64,000 nucleotides of DNA, from positions 1 to 64,000 of the forward strand of contig JACRJZ010000155.1 in assembly GCA_016219875.1 (NCBI GenBank), read 5' to 3'. This DNA comes from Verrucomicrobiota bacterium. Lineage in GTDB: Bacteria; Verrucomicrobiota; Verrucomicrobiia; Limisphaerales; JACRJZ01. Positions 44,337-52,708 of the stretch are shown here, piece by piece. Position 1 is the stretch's first letter. Each line of letters starts with the position of its first letter. The translations under genes and the position numbers were made by a program. The notes beneath the pieces are model-generated. The model was not told the DNA's origin, did no database searches, and saw only the letters and a program-made list of their open reading frames with translations.

Positions 44337-45425
44337 ATGAATTCTGAAATGAAAGCGCCGTGGGGCAAACGGCTGCGGCGCAGCGGGCGGCTCCTGGGCT
44401 GCGCGGCGCTCCTGTGGGCGGCGGGTTGTGCCACGGGACCCAAGAAGACCGCCGCCATCTTCTTCCCCCTGCCCCCGGACGAACCCCGCATCCAATACCT
44501 GACCAGCTTCTCCTCCGAGTCCGATCTCTCCGAGGGGACTTCCTTTGCGGACTTTGTTCTGGGCAGCGAAAAAGCCCATCGCCCGATCTGGAAGCCGTAT
44601 GGGCTGACGACCACGCCCGGCAAGCTTTACGTGTGCGACACCCAGCCCGCCAACGTCGGCATCATCGACCTGAACAAACGCAAGATTCGGTATCTGCGGC
44701 CCGAAGGCCAGGGCGCCATGCAATTGCCGATCAACGTGGCGGTGGACAAGGACGGCACACGCTACGTCACCGACACCAAGCGCTGCCAGGTGTTGATCTA
44801 CGGGGCCGACGACAGCTACCTCGGGGCCATCGGCCAAAAGGGAGAAATGAAGCCCTGTGGCATCGCGCTGGCGGGCGACCGTCTGTTGGTGACGGATCTC
44901 TCCAACCATTGCGTGCGGGTCTATGCCAAGGCGAACCGCGAATTGCTCTTCACCGTGCCGCGCACCACGGACGAGAAGGCCAGGCTTTACCAGCCCACCA
45001 ATTTGGCCGTCGATGACCAGGGCCGCATCTACGTCTCGGACACCGGCGGTTACGCCGCCCAAGTGTATGGCCCCGACGGGACCCACCTTCGCTCCATCGG
45101 GCAGATGGGACTCACTCCAGGAAACTTCGTCCGTCCCAAGGGCATTGGCGTGGACCGGCAGGGGCGCGTCTATGTCGTGGATGCGGCCATCACAGTGGTG
45201 CAGGTTTTCGACAACGAGGGGCGGACGCTGATGTTCTTCGGCGAACCGGCCACCAGCGGCAAGGGGGCGCTGTATCTCCCGGCCGGGCTGGCCATCGACT
45301 ACGACAACGTCCACCTGTTCCAAAAGCACGCCGCGCCGGGCTACAAGATCGAATTCCTCATCTTCGTGGCCAACCAGGCAGGCCCGCGCAAGGTGAACGT
45401 GTATGGTTTCTTGCAGAAAGGCTGA
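44337..45425 (+). CDS. NHL-repeat lipoprotein of the cytochrome cluster
   Basis: The 362-residue protein begins with a signal and lipobox (LLGCAALLWAAGC, Cys about 31) and then forms an NHL-type propeller: repeated units such as QLPINVAVDKDGTRYVTDT, YQPTNLAVDDQGRIYVSDTG and VRPKGIGVDRQGRVYVVDA. NHL propellers bind proteins or other ligands and are often encoded beside multihaem cytochromes in metal-reducing bacteria. The gene is only 15 bases before the 15-haem gene, so the two are co-expressed. The ATG at 44337 is chosen; another is at 44349. Confidence 0.88.
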   Translation: MNSEMKAPWGKRLRRSGRLLGCAALLWAAGCATGPKKTAAIFFPLPPDEPRIQYLTSFSSESDLSEGTSFADFVLGSEKAHRPIWKPYGLTTTPGKLYVCDTQPANVGIIDLNKRKIRYLRPEGQGAMQLPINVAVDKDGTRYVTDTKRCQVLIYGADDSYLGAIGQKGEMKPCGIALAGDRLLVTDLSNHCVRVYAKANRELLFTVPRTTDEKARLYQPTNLAVDDQGRIYVSDTGGYAAQVYGPDGTHLRSIGQMGLTPGNFVRPKGIGVDRQGRVYVVDAAITVVQVFDNEGRTLMFFGEPATSGKGALYLPAGLAIDYDNVHLFQKHAAPGYKIEFLIFVANQAGPRKVNVYGFLQKG

Positions 45426-45440
45426 GCGCATCCCCATCGA

Positions 45441-46793
45441 GTGACCTTGCTCCCTCTCCAACCCGTCCGGCGCGTGCGCCTCTCCGCGTGGAGTTTGGCG
45501 CTGGCCGCCGTGGCTGCTGTGTTGCTGGTGGCGGGCTGTCGCACCGAAACCAAATACAAGTGGCTCACGTTCTTCTTCGATGGCGTGCCGGCGCCCGGAG
45601 CGCATACAAATCGAGCCCCCTCCGTGGTGTACGATGAAGACGGTCGCCCCATGCAGCCGCCCCCGGCTCCGCTGACCAACCTGCCGGCCTTCAAACCGGT
45701 CCGTTTCTTCGGCCACGATCCCTACGAGAAGAAGCAATGCACCGAGTGCCACGAGTCCAAGTTCTCCCAGAAGATGAAGGGGACGATGAAGCAGGTGTGC
45801 TTCGCCTGCCACGACGATTTCCTGGCCAAAGCCAAAGTGCAGCACCAAGCAGCCAGCAATGGTGACTGCAAATCCTGCCACGATCCTCACGGCTCAACCA
45901 ACAAAGCCATGATGGTCCGCTCCGGCCCCGCCGCCTGTTGGGAATGCCACGATGACTTCCTCGCCAAAGCCAAAGTCACGCACGCGCCGGTGCTGACCAA
46001 CGACTGTCTCACCTGCCACTCGCCGCATGTCTCCGCCTTTAAGGGTCTCCTGCGGAAATCTCCCAAGGCGATCTGCACGGAATGCCATGCCGACGTGCCC
46101 GGCCCGGCCAAGTTCAAGCATCAGCCGGCGGAGAACGGCGAATGCCTCTCTTGCCACAGCGCCCACGTTTCCACCAACAAGGCGCTCCTGACCAAAACGG
46201 GCAAGGGCCTTTGTTACGAGTGCCACGACGACGTGCTGGCCAAAGCCAAGTTCAAGCATCAGCCGGTGGAGAACGGCGAATGCCTCTCCTGCCACAGCGC
46301 CCACGCTTCCACCAACAAGGCGCTCCTGACCAAGACCGGCAAGGGTCTATGCTACGAGTGCCACGACGACGTCCTGGCCAAGGCCAAGGTGAAACATCAA
46401 CCCGTCGTCAACGGCGAGTGCAGCGCTTGCCACAGCTCGCACGGTTCCACCAACAAGTTCCTGGTCCTGAAGCCCGGCAAGGCGATGTGCTTCGAATGCC
46501 ACGACGATTTCCTGGCCAAGGCCAAGTTCAAGCACAGCGCGGTCGATCAGTGCGCGGACTGCCACAAGTCCCACGGCACGGACGAGAAGGGTCTGCTTAC
46601 CAAGCCCGCCGGGACGCTGTGCCTGGACTGCCACGAGCAGAAGGATCTGGATGCCGTCAAAGGCCACGCGCAGATGGGCGCCACGCCCTGCCTCAAATGC
46701 CATGATCCGCACGTCGGCGGGGTCAAATACTTGCTGACAGCCGAGGGGCAGAAGGCGGCCCCAGCGATCCCCGCGGCCCCGCCGAAGAAATGA
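45441..46793 (+). CDS. 15-haem c-type cytochrome lipoprotein
   Basis: The 450-residue protein has a lipobox (AAVLLVAGC, Cys about 33) and 15 CxxCH motifs, many in pairs spaced about 20 residues apart within a 46-residue module (CLSCHSAHVSTNKALLTKT, then GKGLCYECHDDVLAKAKFKH). This is the paired-CXXCH architecture of DmsE/MtrA-like electron conduits. Three consecutive 138-base copies are nearly identical in DNA (46110-46523). It should span or line the periplasm and outer membrane together with the barrel encoded next, whose ATG overlaps its stop by four bases. The start is a GTG at 45441. Final residues are Ala/Pro-rich. Confidence 0.93.
   Translation: MTLLPLQPVRRVRLSAWSLALAAVAAVLLVAGCRTETKYKWLTFFFDGVPAPGAHTNRAPSVVYDEDGRPMQPPPAPLTNLPAFKPVRFFGHDPYEKKQCTECHESKFSQKMKGTMKQVCFACHDDFLAKAKVQHQAASNGDCKSCHDPHGSTNKAMMVRSGPAACWECHDDFLAKAKVTHAPVLTNDCLTCHSPHVSAFKGLLRKSPKAICTECHADVPGPAKFKHQPAENGECLSCHSAHVSTNKALLTKTGKGLCYECHDDVLAKAKFKHQPVENGECLSCHSAHASTNKALLTKTGKGLCYECHDDVLAKAKVKHQPVVNGECSACHSSHGSTNKFLVLKPGKAMCFECHDDFLAKAKFKHSAVDQCADCHKSHGTDEKGLLTKPAGTLCLDCHEQKDLDAVKGHAQMGATPCLKCHDPHVGGVKYLLTAEGQKAAPAIPAAPPKK
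46110..46523 (+). repeat. tandem 138-bp repeats within the 15-haem gene
   Basis: Copies start at 46110, 46248 and 46386, each encoding one two-haem module of 46 residues. The first two differ at only a few, mostly silent, positions. The third is more diverged. This indicates recent in-gene amplification of haem modules. Confidence 0.85.
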
Positions 46794-48784
46794 AATCCTC
46801 CCTCCACGATCACAAGTGGCCGTGGTTGGCCGCGCTGGCCCTGGCGGGAGCCTCCGCTCCGGTGGCCTCCCAAGGCCCCAACGGGGAGATCGAGGAACCG
46901 CGCTGGCTTCGCTTCCGCGTCACGGAAGCCAGCCTTGGCGTCTTCGCCGAAGGGAACCACGAAGAGAACACCTATCGCGCCTCTGGCACGACCGCCACTT
47001 ACGACCGCATTTTCGTTGGCCCGCTGGTGGGCGTGAAGTCGAGCGGCTCCTTTTACCACCCGAACTTGCTGCGGTACGATCTTCACGTTGACGGCTCCTA
47101 CGGCTGGGGGCAGCAGGAAACCAAATCGGGCGTCAGTGTCGAGCGCCGGGAGATGCAATACCTCGGCTTGTTCATGGGCAACGCCACGATGTTTGGCAAC
47201 AAGCCCTTCGCGACGAGCGTCTTTGGCAACTACGACCACACCCATCGCGATTACGACTTCTTCAGCCGCGTGACCGTGGACTCATGGCGCTACGGCGCGC
47301 GCTCCGGCTACAGTGAAGGACCGGTGCCCGTCAGCGTCAGCTACCTCCATCGGGACGAGGACATCTCCGGCTTGGCCACGCCTTCGGTCGCGAAGGAAGA
47401 TTCGTTCGTGCTGAACGCGATGAACCAGCGTGACGCCGGGGCCAGCACCTTCAACTACACGTTCGACCAATACAGCCGCACCGATCTCGACCGCGTGGGC
47501 GAGGGCGCCGACCACACGCTGGCCTTGTCCGACAGCGAGAACTTTGGCAGCTACAAGCAGCATCGCCTGCAGACCAGCGCCAGCTACACCCGCCGCGAAA
47601 GCGACATCCTGCCCAGCGACCAGTTCAACGCCCAGGCCAATCTCAGTTCCGAGTACCGCCACAACCTGAACAGTTATTTCGACGCGAACTACGACCACTA
47701 CCGCCAATCGGCGTTCTCGTCGGACAGCGTCGGCCTCCAGGCGCAACTGAGCCACCGGCTTTATGAAAGCCTGACCACCACCCTCATGGCGGACGGCTCC
47801 GATTACGAAGCCTCCGACGGTGTGTTTGACGGCTACACGCGGCGCTACGGCGGTGGGCTGGGCCTCAACTACACCAAGCGTCTGGGGCGATCTTCCCGAC
47901 TGAACATCGGTAACAGCGTCCACGTGGACCACATCGAGCAGAACAACCTCAGTACCGTCCGCAACGAGCGCCACACGTTCAACTTGGCCGGCTTGGACAG
48001 CTTCTTCCTCGACCAGATCAATGTGACTGAAGCCACGATTGTCGTGACAGATGTGAACGACAACCTGCCGGGCTACGTGCGCGGCGTGGATTACGAGATC
48101 GGCCACGACGGGCCGCGCACGCTTATTCAACGCCTGTCCGGCTCCCGCATTCCCGCCGGCGCCACGGTGCTGGTGGATTACGAGTCGGTGCCGACTCCGG
48201 CGGGCAGCTACGAGTCGTTGACCGAGGCGTTCCACGTCCGGCTCGACCTCTGGGACAACCTCTGGAGCTTGTACGGGCGCCTGACTCTCTTCCGCAACAA
48301 CGCGGAGGAGCGGCTCCGCATCCAGCAGGTCGCCAGTTACGCGGTGGGCACCGAAGTGGCCTGGCACGGGCTGCGCGCCGGGGCGGAATACGAGATCTAC
48401 GATTCCACGCTCTCTTCCTATAACTCCGCGCGCCTCTTTCAGTCGGTCAATTTCAAACTGGACAGCATGTCCAGCCTCGGACTGCATTTCTCGGAAACGT
48501 GGACCGAGTACGTGGACGCCAACCGCAGTGAGGAGAACTACCGCTTCATCGCCCGCTACAGCATCGTCTTCTCCTCCCGCTTCTCGGCGAACGTCGAGGG
48601 CGGTGTGGCCTTCCGTCGGGGCGCGTTCGTGGAGCAGGATCTCGCCACCCTGCGGCCCGGCATCGAATGGCGCGCGGGCAAGACCAGCGTGAAGGCCGGC
48701 TACGACTTCGAGTACGAACTGCTCCAGAGCCGGGAGGAGCGAGTCCGGCAAATGTTCTTCGTCCGCGCCCGACGCATGTTCTGA
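46790..48784 (+). CDS. outer-membrane beta-barrel of the cytochrome conduit
   Basis: The 664-residue protein has a signal peptide (WPWLAALALAGASAPVASQ) and then alternating hydrophobic/polar strands rich in Tyr and Ser throughout, for example RYDLHVDGSYGWG, LQTSASYTRRESD and FRVTEASLGVFAEG. It ends RRMF with a C-terminal Phe, the usual outer-membrane insertion signal. The length fits a large barrel of the MtrB/PioB/OmbB class that sheathes a multihaem cytochrome. No sequence family is assigned with certainty. Its start overlaps the stop of the 15-haem gene and the next gene begins one base after its stop, so the complex is probably assembled from one message. Confidence 0.8.
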   Translation: MKSSLHDHKWPWLAALALAGASAPVASQGPNGEIEEPRWLRFRVTEASLGVFAEGNHEENTYRASGTTATYDRIFVGPLVGVKSSGSFYHPNLLRYDLHVDGSYGWGQQETKSGVSVERREMQYLGLFMGNATMFGNKPFATSVFGNYDHTHRDYDFFSRVTVDSWRYGARSGYSEGPVPVSVSYLHRDEDISGLATPSVAKEDSFVLNAMNQRDAGASTFNYTFDQYSRTDLDRVGEGADHTLALSDSENFGSYKQHRLQTSASYTRRESDILPSDQFNAQANLSSEYRHNLNSYFDANYDHYRQSAFSSDSVGLQAQLSHRLYESLTTTLMADGSDYEASDGVFDGYTRRYGGGLGLNYTKRLGRSSRLNIGNSVHVDHIEQNNLSTVRNERHTFNLAGLDSFFLDQINVTEATIVVTDVNDNLPGYVRGVDYEIGHDGPRTLIQRLSGSRIPAGATVLVDYESVPTPAGSYESLTEAFHVRLDLWDNLWSLYGRLTLFRNNAEERLRIQQVASYAVGTEVAWHGLRAGAEYEIYDSTLSSYNSARLFQSVNFKLDSMSSLGLHFSETWTEYVDANRSEENYRFIARYSIVFSSRFSANVEGGVAFRRGAFVEQDLATLRPGIEWRAGKTSVKAGYDFEYELLQSREERVRQMFFVRARRMF

Positions 48785-48785
48785 A

Positions 48786-49847
48786 ATGCGATCCGCCTCT
48801 TTCCAGTTCTGTGCCCGCCAGCGCCGCGTTCTCCCGGCGGGACGCGCTTTTTTTGCGCTGGGTCTGACCGGCCTCGCGTTACTGTCAACGGCCGGCGCGG
48901 CCAAACCTTCGTCCGCGGCCTCCTCCCTGGTCTGGCCGGCGCCCCCGGAAGCGCCGCGCATCGCCCACCAACAGAACTTCACGCGTCCCGCCGACCTCGG
49001 CGTGAAGCGCGCCGCCCTGGGCCGGTTCGCCAACTGGATCACCGGCTCGGACAAAGGCAACGAGCCGCTCGTCAAACCGTTCGCGGTCGCGTTGGACGAG
49101 AACGACAACCTCTGCCTCACCGACACCGGGGCGGGCGTCGTCTGCTTCCTGGACCGCGCGAAGAAGAAATGGTTCCGCTGGGAGAAGATCGACCGCGTGC
49201 GCTTTTCCTCGCCGGTCAGCATCGTCCGCCACCAGGGAACTTTCTTCGTGGCCGACTCCGGCCTCCCGGCCGTGGTCGCGTTCGATGAAAAGGGCAAGCT
49301 CCAGTTCCTGGCTACCAACAAACTGGAGCGGCCCGTGGCCCTGGCCGTTTCGGCGGGCCGGCTGCTCGTGGCCGATTCGCAGCGACATTGTATCGTGGTG
49401 CTCGACATGAACGGCCGCTATCTCACCGAATTTGGGCATCGCGGATCGGGGCCGGGGGAACTGAACTTTCCCACGCACCTCGCGGTGGACGCGGCGGGCG
49501 ACCTCTACGTCACCGACTCCATGAACGGCCGCGTGCAGCGGTGGAGTTCGAGCCATCAATTCAAGAACCAGATTGGCAGCTATGGCAACCGCCCCGGCTA
49601 CTTCAGCCGGCCCAAAGGCGTGGCCGCGGACACGTTGGGCCATCTCTATGTGATCGACGCCATGTTTGACAACGTCCAGATTTTCGACCGCGAAGGCCGT
49701 TTGCTGCTGACCCTGGGCCAGGCCGGCTCCCAGCCCGGCGAGTTTTGGTTGCCGAACGGGATCGCCATCAGCCGGCAAAACGAAATCTTCGTCGCCGACA
49801 CCTACAACCATCGCGTCCAAGTCTTCAAATACATCGGCCAGCCATGA
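48786..49847 (+). CDS. second NHL-repeat protein of the cytochrome cluster
   Basis: The 353-residue exported protein (signal ALGLTGLALLSTAGAAKPSS) has about six NHL units, such as VKPFAVALDENDNLCLTDTG, NFPTHLAVDAAGDLYVTDSM, SRPKGVAADTLGHLYVIDAM and WLPNGIAISRQNEIFVADTY. It resembles the NHL lipoprotein at 44337 but lacks a lipobox, so it is probably soluble in the periplasm or secreted. The gene lies one base after the barrel gene and its stop overlaps the ATG of the 12-haem gene. It probably helps assembly or binds an outer surface component. Confidence 0.88.
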   Translation: MRSASFQFCARQRRVLPAGRAFFALGLTGLALLSTAGAAKPSSAASSLVWPAPPEAPRIAHQQNFTRPADLGVKRAALGRFANWITGSDKGNEPLVKPFAVALDENDNLCLTDTGAGVVCFLDRAKKKWFRWEKIDRVRFSSPVSIVRHQGTFFVADSGLPAVVAFDEKGKLQFLATNKLERPVALAVSAGRLLVADSQRHCIVVLDMNGRYLTEFGHRGSGPGELNFPTHLAVDAAGDLYVTDSMNGRVQRWSSSHQFKNQIGSYGNRPGYFSRPKGVAADTLGHLYVIDAMFDNVQIFDREGRLLLTLGQAGSQPGEFWLPNGIAISRQNEIFVADTYNHRVQVFKYIGQP

Positions 49848-51568
49848 ATCCCAAGCTGCTCCATGCTCTTGAGCCTCGCGCGGCGCGGCGCCGGTGGTCC
49901 GCCGCCGTGTCTATCCTCGGCGTGGCGGCGGGGCTGGTGGCCACGCCGGCGCTTGCCGAAGGCATCCTCGGCTCCAAACACGATCTCTCGCTCGTGGGGC
50001 CAGGCCCCATCAAGGCCGTCACCGAAACGGGAGTCTGCATCTTCTGCCACACGCCGCACCGCAGCACCGGCGAGACACCGCTCTGGAACCACACGTTGTC
50101 CTCGGCAACGTATGTTCCGTACAGCAGTTCCACCCTGAAGGCGGTCGTCGGCCAGCCGACCGGCGCTTCCAAGCTCTGCCTCAGTTGCCATGACGGCACC
50201 ATCGCGCTGGGCATGGTCCACAGCCGTTCTACGCCCATCGCGATGAAGGACAGCGTCATCACCATGCCGCCCGGCCCATCGCGCGTGGGAACGGATCTCT
50301 CGGACGACCATCCCGTGTCATTCATCTATGACAACGCGCTCGCGGCCAAGGCCGGCCACTTGCGCGACCCAGGCACGCTGAATGAGAAGGTTCGGCTGGA
50401 CGCCAACAAGCAGATGCAATGCACATCCTGCCACGATCCACACAACAACCGCTACCGCAAGTTCCTGGTTCAAGAAAACCAAGGCTCCGCCCTGTGCCTC
50501 AACTGCCACGAGATGAGCGGTTGGAACACCTCCTCGCACCGCCTCTCCAACAAGACCTGGAACGGATCGGGCCTCGATCCCTGGCCACGGTCGGATCACG
50601 CGACGGTGTCGGCGAACGGCTGCGGAAGCTGTCATGCGAATCACGGCGCGGGCACGCGCCAGCGCCTCCTAAACCATCCCTTGGAGGAGAACAACTGTTA
50701 TTCCTGCCACAACGGCAACGTGGCGGCGAAGAACCTCGTCCCCGAATTCAACAAACTGAGCGCCCACCCCATCCTGGACAACAGTGGCGTCCACAGCCCC
50801 AACGAAGATCCGCTCAACGCCACCCGGCACGTCGAGTGCGAAGACTGCCACAATCCCCACGCCGTCAGTTCCCTCCCGGCCACTGCGCCCAACGCCTCCG
50901 GTGCCATCCTGGGCGTGCGCGGCGTCAACAGTGCGGGCAACCTCGTCAACGCCGCGACCCGGGAATACGAAGTGTGCTTCCGCTGCCACGCGGACAGCCT
51001 CTCACGCGGGCGTTCCTCCGTGCCGCGTCAGTTCGTGCAAACGAACACCCGCCTGGCCTTCGCTGGGCACAACGCCTCCTACCACCCGGTGGTGGCTCCG
51101 GGCAAGAACGCGAACGTGCCCAGCCTGCTCGCGCCCTACACGGCCGGCAGTTTCATCTACTGCACGGATTGCCACAACAACGACCAGGGGCCGGGCGCGG
51201 GAGGAACGGGAGCGCGCGGGCCGCATGGATCCATGTATCCCGCCTTGCTGGAGCGCCAGATGGACCTCAACGACGGCTCGCCGGAGAACCTCACCACCTA
51301 CGCGCTGTGCTACAAGTGCCATGACCGCTCCCGGTTGCTCAGCGACCAAAGCTTCCCGCACCGCAAACACGTCCAGGAAGCGCGCACCTCGTGCGCGACC
51401 TGCCACGACCCGCATGGCGTCCAGGGCCAGAGCCACTTGATCAATTTCAACACGTACTACGTTACCAAGTCGTCGAATGGCCGGATCGAGTTCAATCGCA
51501 CCGGGACCTTCCGGGGCAACTGCTCCCTCACCTGCCACGGCGTGGACCATCGCGCGCAGTCTTACTGA
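49844..51568 (+). CDS. 12-haem c-type cytochrome with one CX3CH site
   Basis: The 574-residue protein has a signal peptide (VSILGVAAGLVATPALAEG) and 11 canonical CxxCH motifs (CIFCH, CLSCH, CTSCH, CLNCH, CGSCH, CYSCH, CEDCH, CFRCH, CTDCH, CYKCH, CATCH). A twelfth site near the C-terminus reads CSLTCH, with three residues between the Cys instead of two. The N-terminal part resembles the tetrahaem protein at 43421. No lipobox is present, so it may be periplasmic or secreted to the outer face after passage. Its ATG overlaps the stop of the NHL gene. It is the last gene of the tightly coupled set, 299 bases before the monohaem genes. Confidence 0.9.
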   Translation: MNPKLLHALEPRAARRRWSAAVSILGVAAGLVATPALAEGILGSKHDLSLVGPGPIKAVTETGVCIFCHTPHRSTGETPLWNHTLSSATYVPYSSSTLKAVVGQPTGASKLCLSCHDGTIALGMVHSRSTPIAMKDSVITMPPGPSRVGTDLSDDHPVSFIYDNALAAKAGHLRDPGTLNEKVRLDANKQMQCTSCHDPHNNRYRKFLVQENQGSALCLNCHEMSGWNTSSHRLSNKTWNGSGLDPWPRSDHATVSANGCGSCHANHGAGTRQRLLNHPLEENNCYSCHNGNVAAKNLVPEFNKLSAHPILDNSGVHSPNEDPLNATRHVECEDCHNPHAVSSLPATAPNASGAILGVRGVNSAGNLVNAATREYEVCFRCHADSLSRGRSSVPRQFVQTNTRLAFAGHNASYHPVVAPGKNANVPSLLAPYTAGSFIYCTDCHNNDQGPGAGGTGARGPHGSMYPALLERQMDLNDGSPENLTTYALCYKCHDRSRLLSDQSFPHRKHVQEARTSCATCHDPHGVQGQSHLINFNTYYVTKSSNGRIEFNRTGTFRGNCSLTCHGVDHRAQSY

Positions 51569-51867
51569 CGCCGCTTCTCGCCGACGCACCCATGAAAGCC
51601 CCGTTTGCGCCAAGTCCGAAGCGATGCAAAAATGACACCACGGTCGCCAAAGCAGACGGTGGCAGGACGGTCGGTGGGCCGGGAATGAATCCCGGCCGGT
51701 CAATTCGGACTTGGCAGAGTCGTATTGCGGATTTGCCGGCGGCTGAGAGTGGCCGCACAGGCGACGAATAGCCGGTTCGACAATGGCGTCAAACCGGCGG
51801 TTCCCGAGGGTGAAACTCGGAAGAACCAAGACGCAACAACAACAGTCCGTTCAACAGAACAGAAACT

Positions 51868-52197
51868 ATGAAGAAACTGCTAGCGATGATCGCGGTGGCC
51901 GGTGTGGCGACCGCACTCACGGCCCCGGCCGCCGACGTGAAAGAGAACTACGCCACCCATTGCACCAAGTGCCACGGCGAAGACGGCAAGGGCGAAACCA
52001 AGATGGGCAAAAAATCCGGCTGCAAGGACTACACCGACGCCAAGGTGCAGGCCGAGATGAAGGACGACAAAGCCTTCAAGTCCATCAAGGAAGGCATGAA
52101 GGACGGCGACAAGGAGCTCATGAAGCCCTTCGCCGAGAAACTGAGCGACGACGAGATCAAGGCCCTGATCACCTACATGAAGACCTTCAAGAAGTGA
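51868..52197 (+). CDS. small monohaem cytochrome c (first copy)
   Basis: The 109-residue protein has a signal peptide (KLLAMIAVAGVATALTAPAA), one haem motif CTKCHGEDGKG (about 31-41) and a Met-containing second half (MKDGDKELMKPFAEKLSDDE) as in class I soluble cytochromes. It should shuttle electrons between periplasmic partners. It and the next gene are tandem duplicates with nearly the same sequence and length. It follows the large cytochrome genes and probably feeds or drains the conduit. Confidence 0.93.
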   Translation: MKKLLAMIAVAGVATALTAPAADVKENYATHCTKCHGEDGKGETKMGKKSGCKDYTDAKVQAEMKDDKAFKSIKEGMKDGDKELMKPFAEKLSDDEIKALITYMKTFKK

Positions 52198-52297
52198 GGG
52201 CCGTGTGGGGCGCGCCGATTTCCGCACCCTGGACGTCCGGATGGACGCCAGGGTGCGCAACGCAGAAAACCAACAGCAATCCCCCTCCGAACAGAGT

Positions 52298-52627
52298 ATG
52301 AACAAGTTCACTGCAATCGCGGCGGCCGCCCTGGTGGCGACCTCCCTGTCTCTCAAAGCGGCGGACGTCAAAGAAAACTACGACGCCAACTGCAAGAAAT
52401 GCCACGGGGAAGACGGCAAAGGTGACACCAAGATGGGCAAGAAGGCCGGCTGCAAGGACTACACTGATCCGAAGGTCCAAGCCGAGATGAAGGACGACAA
52501 AGCCTTCAAAGCCATCAAGGAAGGCCTGAAGGACGGCGACAAGGAACTCATGAAAGGCTTCGCCGAGAAGCTGAGCGACGACGAGATCAAGGCTCTCGTC
52601 GCCCACATGAAGTCCTTCAAGAAGTAA
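52298..52627 (+). CDS. small monohaem cytochrome c (second copy)
   Basis: The 109-residue paralogue of the preceding gene has a different signal peptide (NKFTAIAAAALVATSLSLKA) but the same haem site CKKCHGEDGKG and nearly the same remainder (AEMKDDKAFKAIKEGLKDGD). The 100-base spacer separates the pair. Differences cluster in the leader and around the haem, which hints at distinct partners or midpoint potentials. A good hairpin terminator follows at 52651, closing the cluster. Confidence 0.93.
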   Translation: MNKFTAIAAAALVATSLSLKAADVKENYDANCKKCHGEDGKGDTKMGKKAGCKDYTDPKVQAEMKDDKAFKAIKEGLKDGDKELMKGFAEKLSDDEIKALVAHMKSFKK

Positions 52628-52650
52628 TTCGCGGTCCTTGCCGAACTCAG

Positions 52651-52683
52651 GCGCCACCGGGATCTCTCCGATTCCGGTGGCGC
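52651..52683. terminator. hairpin terminator between convergent genes
   Basis: GCGCCACCGG at 52651-52660 and CCGGTGGCGC at 52674-52683 form a perfect 10-bp stem with a 13-base loop, followed by TGCTCTTCT. It lies between the last cytochrome gene and the convergent TPR gene and could serve both. Confidence 0.65.
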
Positions 52684-52708
52684 TGCTCTTCTGTGGCCCA
52701 GGGATGCT

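Noticed and set aside
47282..49408. 708-aa minus-strand frame opposite the barrel and NHL genes
   Set aside because: It lies wholly over two supported genes in a coupled operon and shows no family.
52205..52297. longer start for the second monohaem cytochrome
   Set aside because: The added residues precede the signal peptide and read spacer sequence; ATG at 52298 gives the same length as the tandem copy.
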